A stretch of 64,000 bases of DNA from contig CAKMRJ010005745.1 of NCBI GenBank assembly GCA_928212115.1, positions 222,275,697 to 222,339,696 of the forward strand, read 5' to 3'. A model generated the notes under the pieces. That model worked only from the letters and a program-made list of their open reading frames with translations. It was not told where the DNA came from and did no database searches. Every line of letters begins with the position of its first letter. Within the stretch, counting starts at the first letter, position 1. Below are positions 1 through 12,825 of the stretch, in pieces. The stretch is from Lactuca virosa (taxonomy: Eukaryota; Streptophyta; Magnoliopsida; Asterales; Asteraceae). The position numbers and the translations under genes were made by a program.

Positions 1-845
1 TGGGGGTTTTAGGTAAAACAAATAAACTAGAAAACAATTCCTAAGTTCACATGCAACCTACTTTGGATCTATGTTTTAACTATTGAACATACAACTTTGA
101 ATTGCAAAACAAGAACCCTAGAGGAGAGAGGCTAATTTCGAAATTAACAACTAGGGTTTAGGGTTTACATACCTTTCAATTGTTATAGCAAACAATTGAT
201 ATTCCCTTGATCTTGATCTTGATCTTCTTGGAAGCTTTAGCACCACAAGTGTAATGCCTCTAATGGATCACACCCAAACTAGCAAGAAGGAAAGTAGAAG
301 AGAGAGAGGAGAGGGAGTATGCAATTTCGGCCAAGGGTCTTCCAAAGAATCAGTACCCAAAATGTGAGCCAGGAGGCTCCTTAAATAGTTGAGGGAACTA
401 GGGTTTAGGGAAAACCCTAGTTATCCTTTGCTTAGGGCCTAAGCAAGACCCAAGGCCTTATCTTGGAGCCCTTGGACGAATTCTCTAGGGTTTCCCCTAG
501 GGTTTTCGTCCACCCCTTCCAAGGGGGTTCTGGAACTTCCACTCAACTATTAGTTAATTGCAAACTAGTCCCTGCACTTTATAATTAATTCTTTTAACCC
601 CAAAATTAATTCTGATTAATTTCTGGCTAACAATTAATTAAACATAATGATTTCTAATTAATATATTAATCCATTAACATATTAATAAATCATTTATATA
701 TAATTTATTAATCTTATAATTAATATCTCTCCTTTCATAATTTCCTTGTCCAGTTGCTAGGTTGAGGGCAACCCAAAAGGACTGTGCTGCTATCAATTCA
801 AGTACATACCAATTATAGTTATGGGCTTAGACACCTAATCCAACA
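1..845 (-). repeat. 3' LTR of Copia A
   Basis: It is a direct repeat of 7073-7922. On the minus strand it begins TGTTGGATTAGG and ends CTAAAACCCCCA. It carries two extra G at its terminus relative to the right copy. By eye there are about four substitutions against the other LTR and roughly twice as many single-base length differences. Confidence 0.93.
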
Positions 846-858
846 GTCTCCCACTTGG
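846..858 (-). other. Polypurine tract of Copia A
   Basis: The minus strand reads CCAAGTGGGAGAC directly before the TGTTGG start of the 3' LTR. This is the expected purine-rich primer for plus-strand DNA synthesis. Confidence 0.8.
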
Positions 859-1664
859 ATAAGTCTGTAACTATAATTGCTAGTATGCCTTCTAAATTTG
901 ACCAGCAAATTGTAGCTTCCAAAAGCTGCTGCCGAACTCTGACCCAGTCAGTTACGTGTCCTAAGATAAGTGATCATATAACCCTTCGTTCTGCTTGATA
1001 TCCCCAGACAAAAGACATGGAATGTAATCAATCTGTTTGTCCAGAATCTATGTTTCCCGATTCCTGATTTGTGATGATGTAGGACTTCTAATCGAACACA
1101 TCAATTTAGTCCTGGCTGGGCCCAGCACATAAGTCAACACCAAATCATCGAGGGGCCCACAGATATCGCTTTTCCTGTTAGGGCAAAAGGAACGAATAAA
1201 CGTTGACTCATATGCTTGTATCTTTTACTCATCAAATTATGCATGACAATACGTTTTATAACACCAAGTTACTGATGCGTTTTCGTATCACCAATGCACA
1301 ACCGACTTGTAAATTACAACTCATATATCTTCGTTTCAAGATTATAAGATATTATCGTCTCAGTATTACTCGTGATGAATTCCATGAAGTAATACTCTGA
1401 GCGTGGGTTTATCCAATACTCAAATCTCAATTTCTGAGTACTCATGAACATTGCAGCAATTCTATTGCCATGTCTATCCTTAGACAATCTGCAATCCAAT
1501 TCATGACAGTCTTAATTCACTACTACTTACTTCCAAGAGTACGAGCGACTGTGGAGTTTGAATAATCTCATTATTCAGGAAGTAAAACATGCAAAAATGA
1601 AACACAATAATAAACAATGAACAAAAGGTAGTAGCCAAACTTATAAATAATACTTTATTATTAA

Positions 1665-4600
1665 TCACCAAAAGTCAATTACATTTACTTTGTTACAAGT
1701 TTCAAAAACTAATCTAACTACTAAACTAATATCATCTTTCAGTCCTATGCTCCGAGCATGCTGAATATGCTTAGCCCTACTCAGACCCTTTGTGAGGGGA
1801 TCTGCTGGGTTATCTTCAGATGACACCCTCTTTACTATAAGATGGCCTTCTTCTACTCTATGTCTGATGAAATGGTACTTTCTGTCGATATGTCTGGTCT
1901 TACCATGATCTCTCGGTTCCTTTGTCAAGGCAACCGCTCCTTCATTATCGCAGAACAGTTCCATAGGCTCCTGGATGGTTGGAACAACTCCGAGATCCCC
2001 GATGAAGTTCCTCAACCAAGCTGCTTCTTTCGACGCTTCACTTGCTGCTATGTACTCTGATTCACAAGTAGAATCAGCCACCGTATTTTGCTTGGAACTC
2101 TTCCAAGTAACTGCTCCTCCTTCAGTAAAAACACCCAGCCCGACTGAGAACGGAAGTTATCTCTATCCGTCTGAAAGCTGGCATCACTGTAACCATCTAC
2201 TCTCAAAGTATCACTGCCACCAAGCACAAGGACCCAGTCCTTTGTCCTTCGCAAATACTTGAGTATATTCTTAACTGCTATCCAATGAGCTCTACCTGGG
2301 TTTCCCTGATAGCGACTGACCATGCTCAAAGCAAATGCCACATCAGGGCGAGTACATGTCATAGCGTACATGATCGATCCGACAGCGGAAGCATAAGGTA
2401 CACGACTCATGTCATCTATTTCAACATCTGTACTCGGGCATTGAGTCTTACTCAATTTGGTATTGCTCTGGATAGGTAGCTCTCCCTTCTTGGAATTTTC
2501 CATACTAAACCTCTTTAGTACCTTATCCAAGTATGTGCTCTGACTAAGTCCAATTAGTCTCTTCTTTCTATCTCTCAATATTCTAATCCCAAGAATATAG
2601 GCAGCTTCTCCAAGGTCTTTCATGGCAAAACACTTTCCAAGCCAAGACTTAACTTCTTTCAAGGTTGGAACGTCGTTACCAATGAGTAATATGTCATCGA
2701 CATACAACACCAGAAAAGTTACTATACTCCCACTAGCCTTGATATACACACAGAACTCATCTTCACTTCTAGAGAAACCAAATCTTTGACTTTCTCATGG
2801 AAGCAAAGATTCCAACTGCGAGATGCTTGTTTCAATCCATAAATGGATTTCTCAAGCTTGCACACTCTATTGGGAACTTTGCATCAACAAAACCCTCTGG
2901 CTGACTCATGTAAACATCTTCAGCCAACTTCCCATTAAGGAAAGCAGTTTTGACATCCATCTGCCAGATTTCATAATCATGAAAGGCAGCTATGGCGAGC
3001 AATATCCTAATAGATTTAATCTTAGCCACTGGCGAGAAGGTCTCATCATAGTCAACCCCTGGGGTTTGAGTGAAACCTTTTGCAACCAGTCGAGCCTTGA
3101 ATGTGTGCACATTTCCATCCATGTCTGTCTTCTTCTTGAAGATCCATTTGCACCCAACTGTCTTACGACCTGGTGCACTATCAACCAAATTCCAAACTTG
3201 GTTGTCATACATGGACTTAATCTCGCTGTCCATTGCCTCTTTCCACTTGGAAGCCTCTGGGCCTGCCATTGCTTCCTTATAAGTGACTGGTTCATCTAAG
3301 TTTACCAGTGTTCTGTCACTTATGAATGTGTCACCATCTGAAGTAATATGAAAACCATACAACTCAGGTGGCACACTCACCCTAGTGGATCTTCTAAGAG
3401 GTAATGAGTTATCGATTGGTTCAACAGGAACTGTTTCCTCTGGTTGAGTGCTAGTGTCATCTAAGGTTCCTTCATTGGCTGACTCTTGAATTTCTTCAAG
3501 GTCAATAGTGCTCCCACTGTCCTCTTTGAATATGAGCTCTCTTTCAAGAAAGACTCCTCTTCGTGCTACAAAGACCACGTTCTCACTAGGCCTGTAGAAC
3601 AAATATCCAAAAGACTGCTTTGGGTAACCAATGAAAACACATTTCTCACTTCTAGCTGCTAGCTTGTCGTGAGTCTCTCGTCTTACGAAAGCTTCACAAC
3701 CCCAGACTTTAATATGTGCTAACGAGGGAACTTTCCCTGTCCACATTTCGTGAGGTGTTTTGGCAACCTTCTTTGTAGGGACAAGATTGAGGATGTGGGC
3801 GGCTGTCTCTAAGGCATACCCCCAGAAGTGAATAGGAAGCGAAGCCCGACTCATCATAGAACGAACCATGTCTAACAAGGTTCGATTACGCCTCTCAGCT
3901 ACACCATTTAACTGTGGTGTCCTAGGAGGAGTCAATTGTGAGACTATCCCACATTCTTTCAGATAGTCGTTAAACTCGATACTAAGATACTCCCCCGCCT
4001 CTATCGGATCTAAGTATCTTTATCTTTCTGCCCAATTGATTTTCGACTTCATGCTTAAACTCTTTGAACTTTTCAAAAGTTTCTGACTTATGCTTGATCA
4101 AGTAGATATATCCATATCTGCTATAATCGTCAGTGAAAGTCACATAGAATCGATTAGCATCTCTTGTAGTTGATCTGAAGGGCCCACACACATCCGTGTG
4201 TATGAGATCCAACAGACCTTCACCTCTTTCACAAGACCCTGTGAATGGTGATTTTGTCATCTTTCCCAAAAGACAAGATTCACACATATCATCTGACTTT
4301 AGGTCAAATGATTCCAACACTCCATCCTTTTGGAGTTGGGCTATGCGTTTCTTGTTAATGTGTCCAAGACGACAATGCCACAAGCATGCCTTGTCTACAC
4401 TATTAGACAAGTCAATATTAAGTACACTATTTCCTAGCTATCAACACAAGTCACTGTTTCATACACACCATTACAAGGTAAAGCTTCAAACATAAAAACA
4501 CCATTCTTATAAACAGAAATTGAACCATTCAAATCATTAAAAGAATATGTAAAACCTTGTCTGAACAATGCATGAAATGAAATAATGTTTCTCGTCATCT

Positions 4601-5756
4601 CAGACGAATAGCAACAATTTATTAAATCTAATCTAACATCATTACTAAGCAGAAGCTGATAAACTCCGATCTTGGTTACTGGTGAAGACTTTCTGTTTCC
4701 CATGATCAGGTTTATCCTTCCTCGCTCTATCTCCTCACTTTCCTTTAGACCCTGCAAATCAGAACAGATATGAAAACCACATCCTGTATCAAGGACCCAT
4801 GAACGAGAAGATAATGAGTTATTAGCAGAAATAGTGTAAATACCTGCCGAAGATGGCTTCACTTTGCCATCCTTGATATCTTGCAGATATTGTGGGCAAG
4901 ATCTCTTCCAATGCCCCTTTTGGTTGCAGTAAAAGCAAACTGCCTCTTTTGGATCAGAACATGGGGAGTGGAACCATTGGGCTTAGCCTTTGGGCCATTA
5001 CTAGATGACCCAGCTTGAGCCTTGCTCTTCCAGTTTTGCTTGGGAGGACCTTTCCTCTTTTTCCCCTTTCCCTGTCCAATAGCCAAAACAGGGGCACTAG
5101 CAGGTGTGGAGGGTATACTTTTACCCTTCATCCCTGCCTCAGCTGTCTGCAACAAGTTGTGCAATTGGGCCAAGGTCTGCTCAGTATTGTTCAAATGGTA
5201 AGTTAGAATAAACTGACCATAACATTCAGGAAGTGAGTTCAAGACCATGTCAATGGCCAATTCCTCATCAAAGTGAATATTGAGCTTGACCAAACGCTCT
5301 ATGTAGCGTTGCATTCTTTGCACATGTGACACAACCGACTCCCCATCTTTCATCTTGCAAGCCATGAGTGACTTGACTACTTCGAACTTTTCTTGACGAG
5401 CTCGCTTATGGTACTTTTCCATAAGGTCCTTGTTCATCTCGAAAGGCCAGTAGTCCTCATAGTACCTCTGCAGTTCTGGGGACATAGTTGCCACCATGAT
5501 GCATGCCACTTTGGTAGCATCATCGTAATGTTTCTTGTAGGCAGCAAGATCTTCAGGAGTAGCTTCATTCTCATCAAGCTCTTTGAGCTCCTTTTCAAGA
5601 ACATATTCTTTGTTCTCGAAACGAAGAGCCATCTTGATGTTGCGCATCCAATCGTTATAGTTTGAGCCATCCATAACGACTTTGGAGCAGATATTGAGCA
5701 AAGAGAAGTTTCTGGTTGGAGGAGGATGAAGCAGAAGTGTTTCCAGGAGTAGACAT
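1665..5756 (-). pseudogene. Copia A gag-pol polyprotein, frame broken
   Basis: All Copia domains are visible in order: gag (5701-4970); CCHC zinc knuckle CFYC-GHWKRSC (about 4935-4890); protease with DTG in SWVLDTGCGFH (about 4800); HHCC zinc domain WHCRLGH...CESC (about 4370-4250); integrase core (4200-3800); reverse transcriptase with YVDD (about 2700); RNase H (to 1665). The likely start is ATG at 5756, because the related element at 44-47 kb starts at the matching point. Reading frame changes near 5702-5750, 4965, 4436, 3995 (extra G in a G run), 2890, 2780 and 2095-2125. No in-frame nonsense codon was noticed, so the breaks are all short indels. No intact product is possible as written. 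Confidence 0.9.
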
Positions 5757-7055
5757 CTGAAAAGAAAGAAAGTTTTAGTTAGATTTCAAGATACCTTAAT
5801 AGAATAACCCAAAGATATAATATCAAGGTTAGGATCCAACTATGAAGATTCACAACTTAGAAATGGGATGCCGAGATCCAAGTGCAAATTTCATAAAGGT
5901 AGGTGAATGACGATTCACCAATTCCACCATTAGACGAAACAAACGAAGTGAAATTCCTAATTCTTTTGAGATACATTGAAACTATTCAATGGCATGTTTT
6001 AATCTCAGATTATGCTCTTCTATTGTGACTGGGATGCCGAGGATCACAAACAAGATGTGAATAACCATGCAAATGTGCTTGGTAACCTCATTGTCTTTAT
6101 CATTAACTATTGATGTGCTGGTAAACCACACACGCTCCATCAAAATGACAATTATGAGATACCCATTACTACTCTTTATTAGTGCCTTTTAGTGTGCTGG
6201 TTAACCACACACGCTCCACTAACGACCAATAAAGCATAATGTGCAATTTCATGGATTAGCATACTTTTCACATTTTTCCTAAAGTAACTAGAGTTGGGAT
6301 TTTGAAAATAATGTTCTAGTACTTTCTTTAATATCATTATACTTTTAATGAGAAGTAGTTGTCCTATCAAATCCGTTCTGCTAACGACCCTCCACTAATC
6401 AAGGAAGCGGTGGGTGAGAGTGGACACCCATTCAACTACCATTTTATAGGCAGTTTCCTTATACCCCCCTTATAGACTAGCTTCGTGAATGAGGCATACT
6501 AGCGATTTGACTGACCATATTCTTATACATATAATATTAAACCTTTTAATTATAATATATATAAGGTGTGTTTTAAAACCTTTTAAAACTTCAAGGGTTT
6601 ATATAAATTTCGAAATTTAAGCTATTAATTTCAAATTTAAATAAACCAATTAACTAGATTTAATATTTATCTATTAATTAACTATTAATCAAATTATTAA
6701 ATCTTGTAAGGATTATCTAATTAAATTAATCAATTAATTTAATCCTAATCCTTATCCCTCTAATTTCGAAAAATAGGGTAAGGATAATTATCCAATTAAT
6801 CTAATTAAGTAACAATTATCCAAAACAAGAAACCCTAGTTATCCTCTTAGCATATTTCGAAATTCATAAGGGAGGAGGCTAGGGTTTTCAAAACCCTAAC
6901 CCTAATTTCGATTAGGGTTCTTTGGAGGCTAGGGTTTTCGAAAAAACCCTTTGATCCAAAACCCTAGAAATCAAAGATTTGGCCTTTAGGGTTTAATAGC
7001 TATAAACCCTAATTTGCAATTCAACAATTGTAGCAATTCAATTTAAAACAACAAT
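5757..7055 (-). other. Untranslated leader of Copia A
   Basis: This 1.3-kb AT-rich leader lies between primer-binding site and gag start. It holds two copies of a GGTTAACC-type motif followed by ACACACGCTCC (near 6120 and 6199-6217). It also holds a block at 6361-6509 (GGAAGCGGTGGGTGAGAGTG and flanks) that recurs in the Copia leader at 45627-45771. GGGATGCCGAG occurs twice (near 5867 and 6031). No supported coding region lies here. Confidence 0.7.
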
Positions 7056-7070
7056 GGCTCTGATACCACT
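7056..7070 (-). other. tRNA-iMet primer-binding site of Copia A
   Basis: The minus strand reads AGTGGTATCAGAGCC, two bases inside the 5' LTR. The TGGTATCAGAGCC core is complementary to the 3' end of initiator tRNA-Met. Confidence 0.92.
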
Positions 7071-7072
7071 GA

Positions 7073-7922
7073 TGGGTTTTAGGTAAAACAAATAAACTAG
7101 AAAAACAATTCCTAAGTTCACATGCAACCTACTTTGGATCTATGTTTTAACTATTGAACATACAACTTTGAATTGCAAAACAAGAACCCTAGAGGAGAGA
7201 GGCTAATTTCGAAATTAACAAACTAGGGTTTAGGGTTTACATACCTTTCAATTGTTATAGCAAACAATTGATATTCCCTTGATCTTGATCTTGATCTTCT
7301 TGGAAGCTTTAGCACCACAAGTGTAATGCCTCTAATGGAGTCACACCCAAACTAGCAAGAAGGAAAGTAGAAGAGAGAGAGGAGAGGGAGTATACAATTT
7401 CGGCCAAGGTATTCTTCCAAAGAATCAGTACCCAAAATGTGAGCCAGGAGGCTCCTTAAATAGTTGAGGGAACTAGGGTTTAGGGAAAACCCTAGTTATC
7501 CTTTGCTTAGGGCATAAGCAAGACCCAAGGCCTTATCTTGGAGCCCTTGGACGAATTCTCTAGGGTTTCCCCTAGGGTTTTCGTCCACCCCCTTCCAAGG
7601 GGGTTCTGGAACCTTCCACTCAACTATTAGTTAATTGCAAACTAGTCCCTACACTTTATAATTAATTCTTTTAACCCCAAAATTAATTCCGATTAATTTC
7701 TGGCTAACAATTAATTAAACATAATGATTTCTAATTAATATATTAATCCATTAACATATTAATAAATCATTTATATTAATTTATTAATCTTATAAATTAA
7801 TATCTCTCCTTTCATAATTTCCTTGTCCAGTTGCTAGGTTGAGGGCAACCCAAAAGGACTGTGCTGCTATCAATTCAAGTACATACCAATTATAGTTATG
7901 GGCTTAGACACCTAATCCAACA
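7073..7922 (-). repeat. 5' LTR of Copia A
   Basis: This 850-bp LTR matches 1-845. It is followed on its inner side by the primer-binding site, which fixes the element on the minus strand. On the minus strand it starts TGTTGGATTAGG and ends CTAAAACCCA. Confidence 0.93.
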
Positions 7923-8639
7923 ATATCATCAAGTCCCCTCAGTCCGATGTGATTGGTACGCGACCAATGACATTAGACTGGACTTAGTCAAATAAATTGT
8001 TCGTCGTCAAGTCCCCTAGTCCGATGTGATTGAACTGCTGACAATCGGATCAGACTAGACAAAGCACCAATGCATCAAAGAATAAAAAGAATGACTAAAC
8101 CTCGCGCCACGGGAGTCGTGGGGTTGTGCGATGAGCCAAACATTGCTTATGCAACTTTAACTGACTTGATACTCCTTCATTGAGAGGAGTGTGATCTGGT
8201 CGGTGTGATGCAGCGTAATTGTTGCTGGCAATGTTATGCAGAGCGAGGCTGCTAAAGAGTGTTACGCGACACTAATGTCGATAAAATGTCGGGACATGGT
8301 AACTAAGAAGCGTAACCTCACCATACAGTATGTAGGACTGTTATTCGACACAACTGTTTTGTCGAGCTCTGAAGTCTGTAAATAGATGCAACATATTTGA
8401 TCCTTGATTCCAGCGTTCCAGTCAGAGCTGAAAGTTGTTAATAGAAATAAACGCTCTGAGTGTCGCGCACGCACTCCGGTGAGGGGGACGAGACCCGCAG
8501 CCAACACCGGGTGGGGAGTTATATTTCTATGTCCGCTAGATGGTAACTTTGAGTGACTCGTCAGGTATAGAGACTCTCAAGGGCCTGCTCAAAGTCTCTC
8601 GCGCGATACTAAACCCGCGGAAAAAGGATGATAACACAA
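7923..8639. other. Unassigned intergenic sequence
   Basis: No supported gene was seen. A 26-27-bp direct repeat beginning TCAAGTCCCC and ending CCGATGTGATTG occurs at 7929-7955 and 8007-8032. Base composition is richer in GC than the surrounding AT-rich DNA. It may be retroelement debris, but no diagnostic motif was found. Confidence 0.4.
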
Positions 8640-9267
8640 AAGATCGAGCACTTGAATCAAACATCACAATCAACCATCCAAGGCCCATTTACGGCCCAAT
8701 TTTCTAAATTGGGCTCAAATACATACATGGGCCTTACCCTAAGGCCCACAAATTATCCTAGTCCAAGCACTTGCATTCAGATGGCCCAACAAGAACTCAA
8801 ACACCCAAGCCCAAAAGAAAGCCCAATCTCGAATACCAACATGCAAAAACCCATCAGACTGAGTACGTAGGTACTCAGCTGTACGCTAAGCGTACACGCT
8901 AAATGGCTTGTACGCCGTGCGTACAGACTTGTATGCCCAACGTACTCACCCATTAAGTCAAAATCCCCCATAAGCACTTAGTGCTTAAGTCCAGAAGTCC
9001 AAACCACAGATTTGAATCCTCATAAGTGTCTAGTGCCATAAAGTTACTGACTTGATGACTTTGCATGCCCCAAAAGAACCCAGCTTTAAGATATAACACT
9101 CTTCTTTCACTAAATGGACACAATCTCATGCATGGGTGATTCTAAATCCTAATGGTGCTAACTTTATGGACTTTGAACCTTAGAAACACCAAGAGTGGCA
9201 ACTCAAAGCTCCTGGAGTGGTATCAAACCACTAGATCTCATTCATGGGGCCAAAAAAGGGTCCAAAA

Positions 9268-9321
<54 letters not shown>

Positions 9322-9740
9322 TAAAGAGATCTAAGCCACAAATGAACAAGATCATAGCTTTTTACCTCAAATAAGTTGGAAATGAAGTAGAGAATTAGGA
9401 TCCACAAGCTCTTCCTTGATTAAAAATCTTGAACTAAACTCCTTCTTCTTGATTATGAACCAAAGCACACCAAAATGGACACATTGAGCTCAAAACAAAA
9501 AAAAGAGGTTTAGAGTTTCGAATATGAGGCTATAAGGTCAGTAAAGGCTAAGACATGAGGGTTTCATGAGCCATAAATGAGTTTATATAGTGTCCAACCC
9601 CGAAAATTAGGGTTTCAATAATCCATACGTATGCCCTGCGTACGTGTCCGGAACCCTGTAATGGCCTCACATGAGTACGCTAAGAGTACCATGTGGTACG
9701 CCCCGCATACTACACAAGGACCAAAAATTCAAAATTTAAA
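8640..9740 (-). repeat. Gypsy LTR relic with palindrome clusters
   Basis: Read on the minus strand this resembles the promoter half of the Gypsy LTRs at 58.5 and 61.7 kb. It has a palindrome cluster (9629-9710), then a TATA-like ATATAAAC (9581-9590), a GGATCCACAAGCT-type stretch (about 9409-9423), and a second palindrome cluster (8861-8945). Exact 6+3+6 palindromes are at 8881-8895 and 8910-8924. No coding sequence or clear LTR end was found, so limits are approximate. Confidence 0.55.
9271..9319. repeat. (AT)n microsatellite
   Basis: An uninterrupted AT dinucleotide array of about 49 bp sits inside the Gypsy LTR relic. Confidence 0.98.
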
Positions 9741-9801
9741 TTAGCAAGGGAAATAATGAAACATACCAAGATTCAAGCGTTACACCGACACCTTAATAGG
9801 G

Positions 9802-9977
9802 CATGCTTAAGCCATTCATCCTGTTATAACACGTGAAATGTTCAATGGTACTAACGTCAACGCAAAAATCTGTCTCGTCAGACTTAGTTCATGCTTAAGC
9901 CATTCACCCTGTTATAACACGTGAAATGTTCAATGGTACTAACGTCAACGCCAAAATCTGTCTCGTCAGACTTAATT
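9802..9977. repeat. 88-bp tandem duplication
   Basis: Two adjacent copies (9802-9889 and 9890-9977) both begin CATGCTTAAGCC. They differ at only a few bases, so the duplication is recent. It has no coding content. The TCTGTCTCGTCAGACTT at the end of each unit contains a short inverted repeat. Confidence 0.9.
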
Positions 9978-11340
9978 CTAGCTAGCAACTCACAGGCGGG
10001 CGGTCGAACCATATAAGGTCAATAACATGACACTTATACTTGTCGTTAGTCGTTCTCTGCGGATTAACGGTTATGAAAATAAAGGGTTTTCCACTAGGAC
10101 CCAGTCTTAGTATGCCCAACAACATAACCCAAATGGCTTAGGAAACGAACCTAAATCATATGTCTCTAGAAACAACGTGACACCTATAGGGAGACCCTCT
10201 AGTATTGGATCCTAACAATGTGTCTAGGCATCCTAGTCCTAAACTTCCCGTTATAAGATTGTTGAATATTTATGATTTTGTTGTTTAGGAATGATATTTG
10301 ATTGAAGCCTTTTAGTATTTGAGTTACGCAAGACTTAATAGATTTCTAAATTTATATTGTATGTCATGAAAAAATCTGGGCAACGTAATAGTTGCTTTTA
10401 TAACATTTTCCAGGTTTCAACCAACGTGAAACCAACAATTTTCATGATATTTATAATTCATGTGATTAATACAATATATTATTTTGCAAATAATGACTCT
10501 TAAGTCTTGAAGTCGATCATGTTATTTATTGCAATAGAAATCCATATATTAGTAATAATGAGTTATATTTTATAGTTAAGATAAAATATATTAATAAGTT
10601 TTACATTCATTTTTACATAACTTATATATATATTAAAAGTTAATTTTCCATAATTTTAACTATTAATTATATTTTTTCATGATCTTGGTTTATCCATCAA
10701 TTATGACAACATACTTTCATTTTATACATGAATATATTTTTGGTCATTTTTATATCTTTCCATGCTTTCATGAGATACTTTAACCTATACATATAAAATC
10801 ATCATTTTTGTGACTTATAATATCAACATGTGTTATTATAGCAATCTACTTATAATCTTGCGAATTTTCTTAATAATTATATTCATATTTCACATAAGGT
10901 ATAAATACATCATCTTTTAACAATCTACTTTAACTTAATAGATTTACTGGTGATTTATCACATTTTTAGATTACTATTTCATAAACTTTTGACCAATAAG
11001 AAAGTATGATGCTATTTTGTATATAACACTTGAAAATAATCAAACTTTAATAGACATACATATATTCTCTACCAAATATTAAAACCGTAAAAGAGGGGCC
11101 GTAATAACTCACTTTTGATGCGTGATCTCGATCCATGTTCGTTTTTGGTGAAGCTTCACATGAGAAACTGCATCTTGATGTCTTTTTGAGTTAAAACAAA
11201 GACCGAGACTATTTTTATAATATTTTAAATCAAATGGACTTGTTTTGAAATATTTTATATTTAAAAAAATTATTTTGTAATTTTATTAACACAAATGACT
11301 GTTTTTTTTTGATAAATTATATCCAAAAAGGCCCATTTTT
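9978..11340. other. AT-rich intergenic sequence, no gene seen
   Basis: The sequence is strongly AT-rich from about 10250 onward, with no long open frame, splice-bounded exon or retroelement motif that I could support. Confidence 0.5.
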
Positions 11341-11352
11341 GTAAAGCCTACG

Positions 11353-11580
11353 GGGTGTTTAGCTAAGCTTTTTAAAACAATTTATTAGCTTGTTAGTGGT
11401 TCCACACCACTATAAGTTAAAAAAAAGTGTTTTGATGAAAAATAACTTATTTCGGTGGGAACCTCTAATAAGTCATTTTTTTATAAGTTACCTCACACTT
11501 ACTTATTAGCTTATAAGCTAATAATTTAATAAGTTATAAACTAATAAGCAATAATTTTTTTTTTCTTTTGCCAAACACCA
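11353..11580. mobile_element. Small MITE candidate
   Basis: The left end reads GGGGTGTTTAGC and the right end GCCAAACACCACC, an imperfect terminal inverted repeat of about 12 bp. The inside is AT-rich with repeated CTTATAAG/TAATAAGT words able to fold on themselves. Length (about 230 bp) and lack of coding suit a non-autonomous DNA element. No clean target-site duplication was identified, so family is not assigned. Confidence 0.45.
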
Positions 11581-11639
11581 CCTAAATCATACGGGACTTG
11601 GTCAATTGAGGGCTGATTTTAATTTAAAACTACAATTTG

Positions 11640-12434
11640 TTTTGTCAAAATCATCAAATGTACAAAAGGGGGAAATGATGCGTCTTCTTCATCTGCTCAT
11701 CAGATCCAGCAAAGGAATCGGTCGATCGAATGGGGACAATCAACGGGAGCTCCGACGATAGTTAAGCAGAAGCAGATTGCGCAGAAAGGGAGAGCTGATC
11801 TCCGGTGGCCCTTTGTGGGTTTGATCTTCGTTGTCTTCTTCACAGATCAAGGAAGGGAAAGAATCGAACGATCGAAGAAGCAAACTGAGGTGGTTCGGTG
11901 GCTAATCGACGAACACTGGTCGAGGAAAGAAAACGCAAGCAGCAGGCGGCTGCTATTGCCGACAGTAGTGATGAGGGGTTGCCTGGAGGGCTGAAACGAT
12001 CGAGCAGAAGGGAGGGCAGCCGGTGACTTATCTCACCGGTTTTTCTTGGTCAAAAGGCTCGTTGGGGGCTGTTTGCGACCAGATATGGTAGCAGCGAACA
12101 TGGATGATGGAAAGGGGGTGTTTGGGGCTTGCTTTTTGACAAGAAGATATGGAAGGAGGTGGCTGGAACAGTTGAAAGCAGCCACAGGTCAAGGGGAATG
12201 AGTTGAAGGCGGTGACAGGCTCGACGATGGTTGAAGCATCGAAGGTGATGGCGATATGGTTGCTCTGGTGCTCCTCTCGGCTGTTTTCCCTTTTCGTTGC
12301 TGGCTGTGGAGGTGAGTAGCACACGAAGTGATCGGAGGGTGTTTGGGTTGTTTGATCGACGGGAAAGAAAACAAGGGAGGAAGGGAGTTGCGGTGGTCGT
12401 GGCAGCCACAGGTTCTTCTTCCCTTGCCGGTGGT
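11640..12434. other. GC-rich intergenic tract, Copia B insertion target
   Basis: The tract is much richer in G and C than its flanks and has short open frames on both strands. None shows a recognisable domain, convincing start or splice structure, so no gene is called. Copia B inserted at its right end. The sequence resumes at 17370 with GAACGAGATAGAGAGAGAGA. Confidence 0.4.
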
Positions 12435-12439
12435 ATCCA
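12435..12439. repeat. Target-site duplication of Copia B, left
   Basis: ATCCA directly before the LTR is repeated as ATCCA at 17365-17369 directly after the right LTR. Five bases is the usual duplication size for Copia integrase. Confidence 0.9.
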
Positions 12440-12687
12440 TATTAGATATCATGTTGAGTTCGTTAAAGTTTGTTATGGTGGGTCTGTTAGAATTGGTTAC
12501 TCCGGGCAGTTAGAAGTTAGTTTAATCACAGTTAATTAACTTAACTAGCATTAGTTAGCTGTTAGATAATGAGTTAGTAGTTAGTTAAGTCTTTCTTGTA
12601 TATAAACATTGTTCTCTGTATTCATTGAGTAGAATTCAATACACATGAACATTTTGGTTCTTTTCTCTTGTTCTTACTCTGATAATA
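12440..12687 (+). repeat. 5' LTR of Copia B
   Basis: This 248-bp LTR contains a TATA-like GTATATAAAC (12597-12606) and is followed immediately by the primer-binding site. It lacks a 21-bp segment present near the start of the right LTR. Confidence 0.93.
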
Positions 12688-12700
12688 TGGTATCAGAGCC
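12688..12700 (+). other. tRNA-iMet primer-binding site of Copia B
   Basis: TGGTATCAGAGCC abuts the 5' LTR with no spacer and matches the complement of the initiator tRNA-Met 3' end. Confidence 0.93.
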
Positions 12701-12825
12701 AGGTTTTTCTTCTGTGCTTCCGCATTCATCATATCAGTGATTCTTAATAACTGATTCTTCAAATTTTCTCTTCGTGATTCATACTCTGTTTTTCATCTCT
12801 TTTCTTGTGATTTTGAGATTTGATC

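Larger units (their letters stand above)
1..7922 (-). mobile_element. Ty1/Copia LTR retrotransposon A
   Basis: The element runs right to left: 5' LTR, tRNA-iMet primer-binding site, long leader, gag-protease-integrase-RT-RNase H, polypurine tract, 3' LTR. The domain order with integrase before reverse transcriptase is that of Copia. The LTRs end TG...CA. The left LTR reaches base 1, so the target-site duplication cannot be checked. The LTRs are about 98% alike by eye, implying a fairly recent insertion, yet the coding region is broken several times. Bases 859-1664, between coding end and polypurine tract, hold no gene that I can see. Confidence 0.93.

Noticed and set aside
8262..8507. Minus-strand open frame in the unassigned stretch
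   Set aside because: No domain, start context or homologue recognised; composition fits chance.
12028..12539. Overlapping open frames on both strands of the GC-rich tract
   Set aside because: No domain, no splice structure, and competing frames on both strands; typical of GC-rich non-coding DNA.
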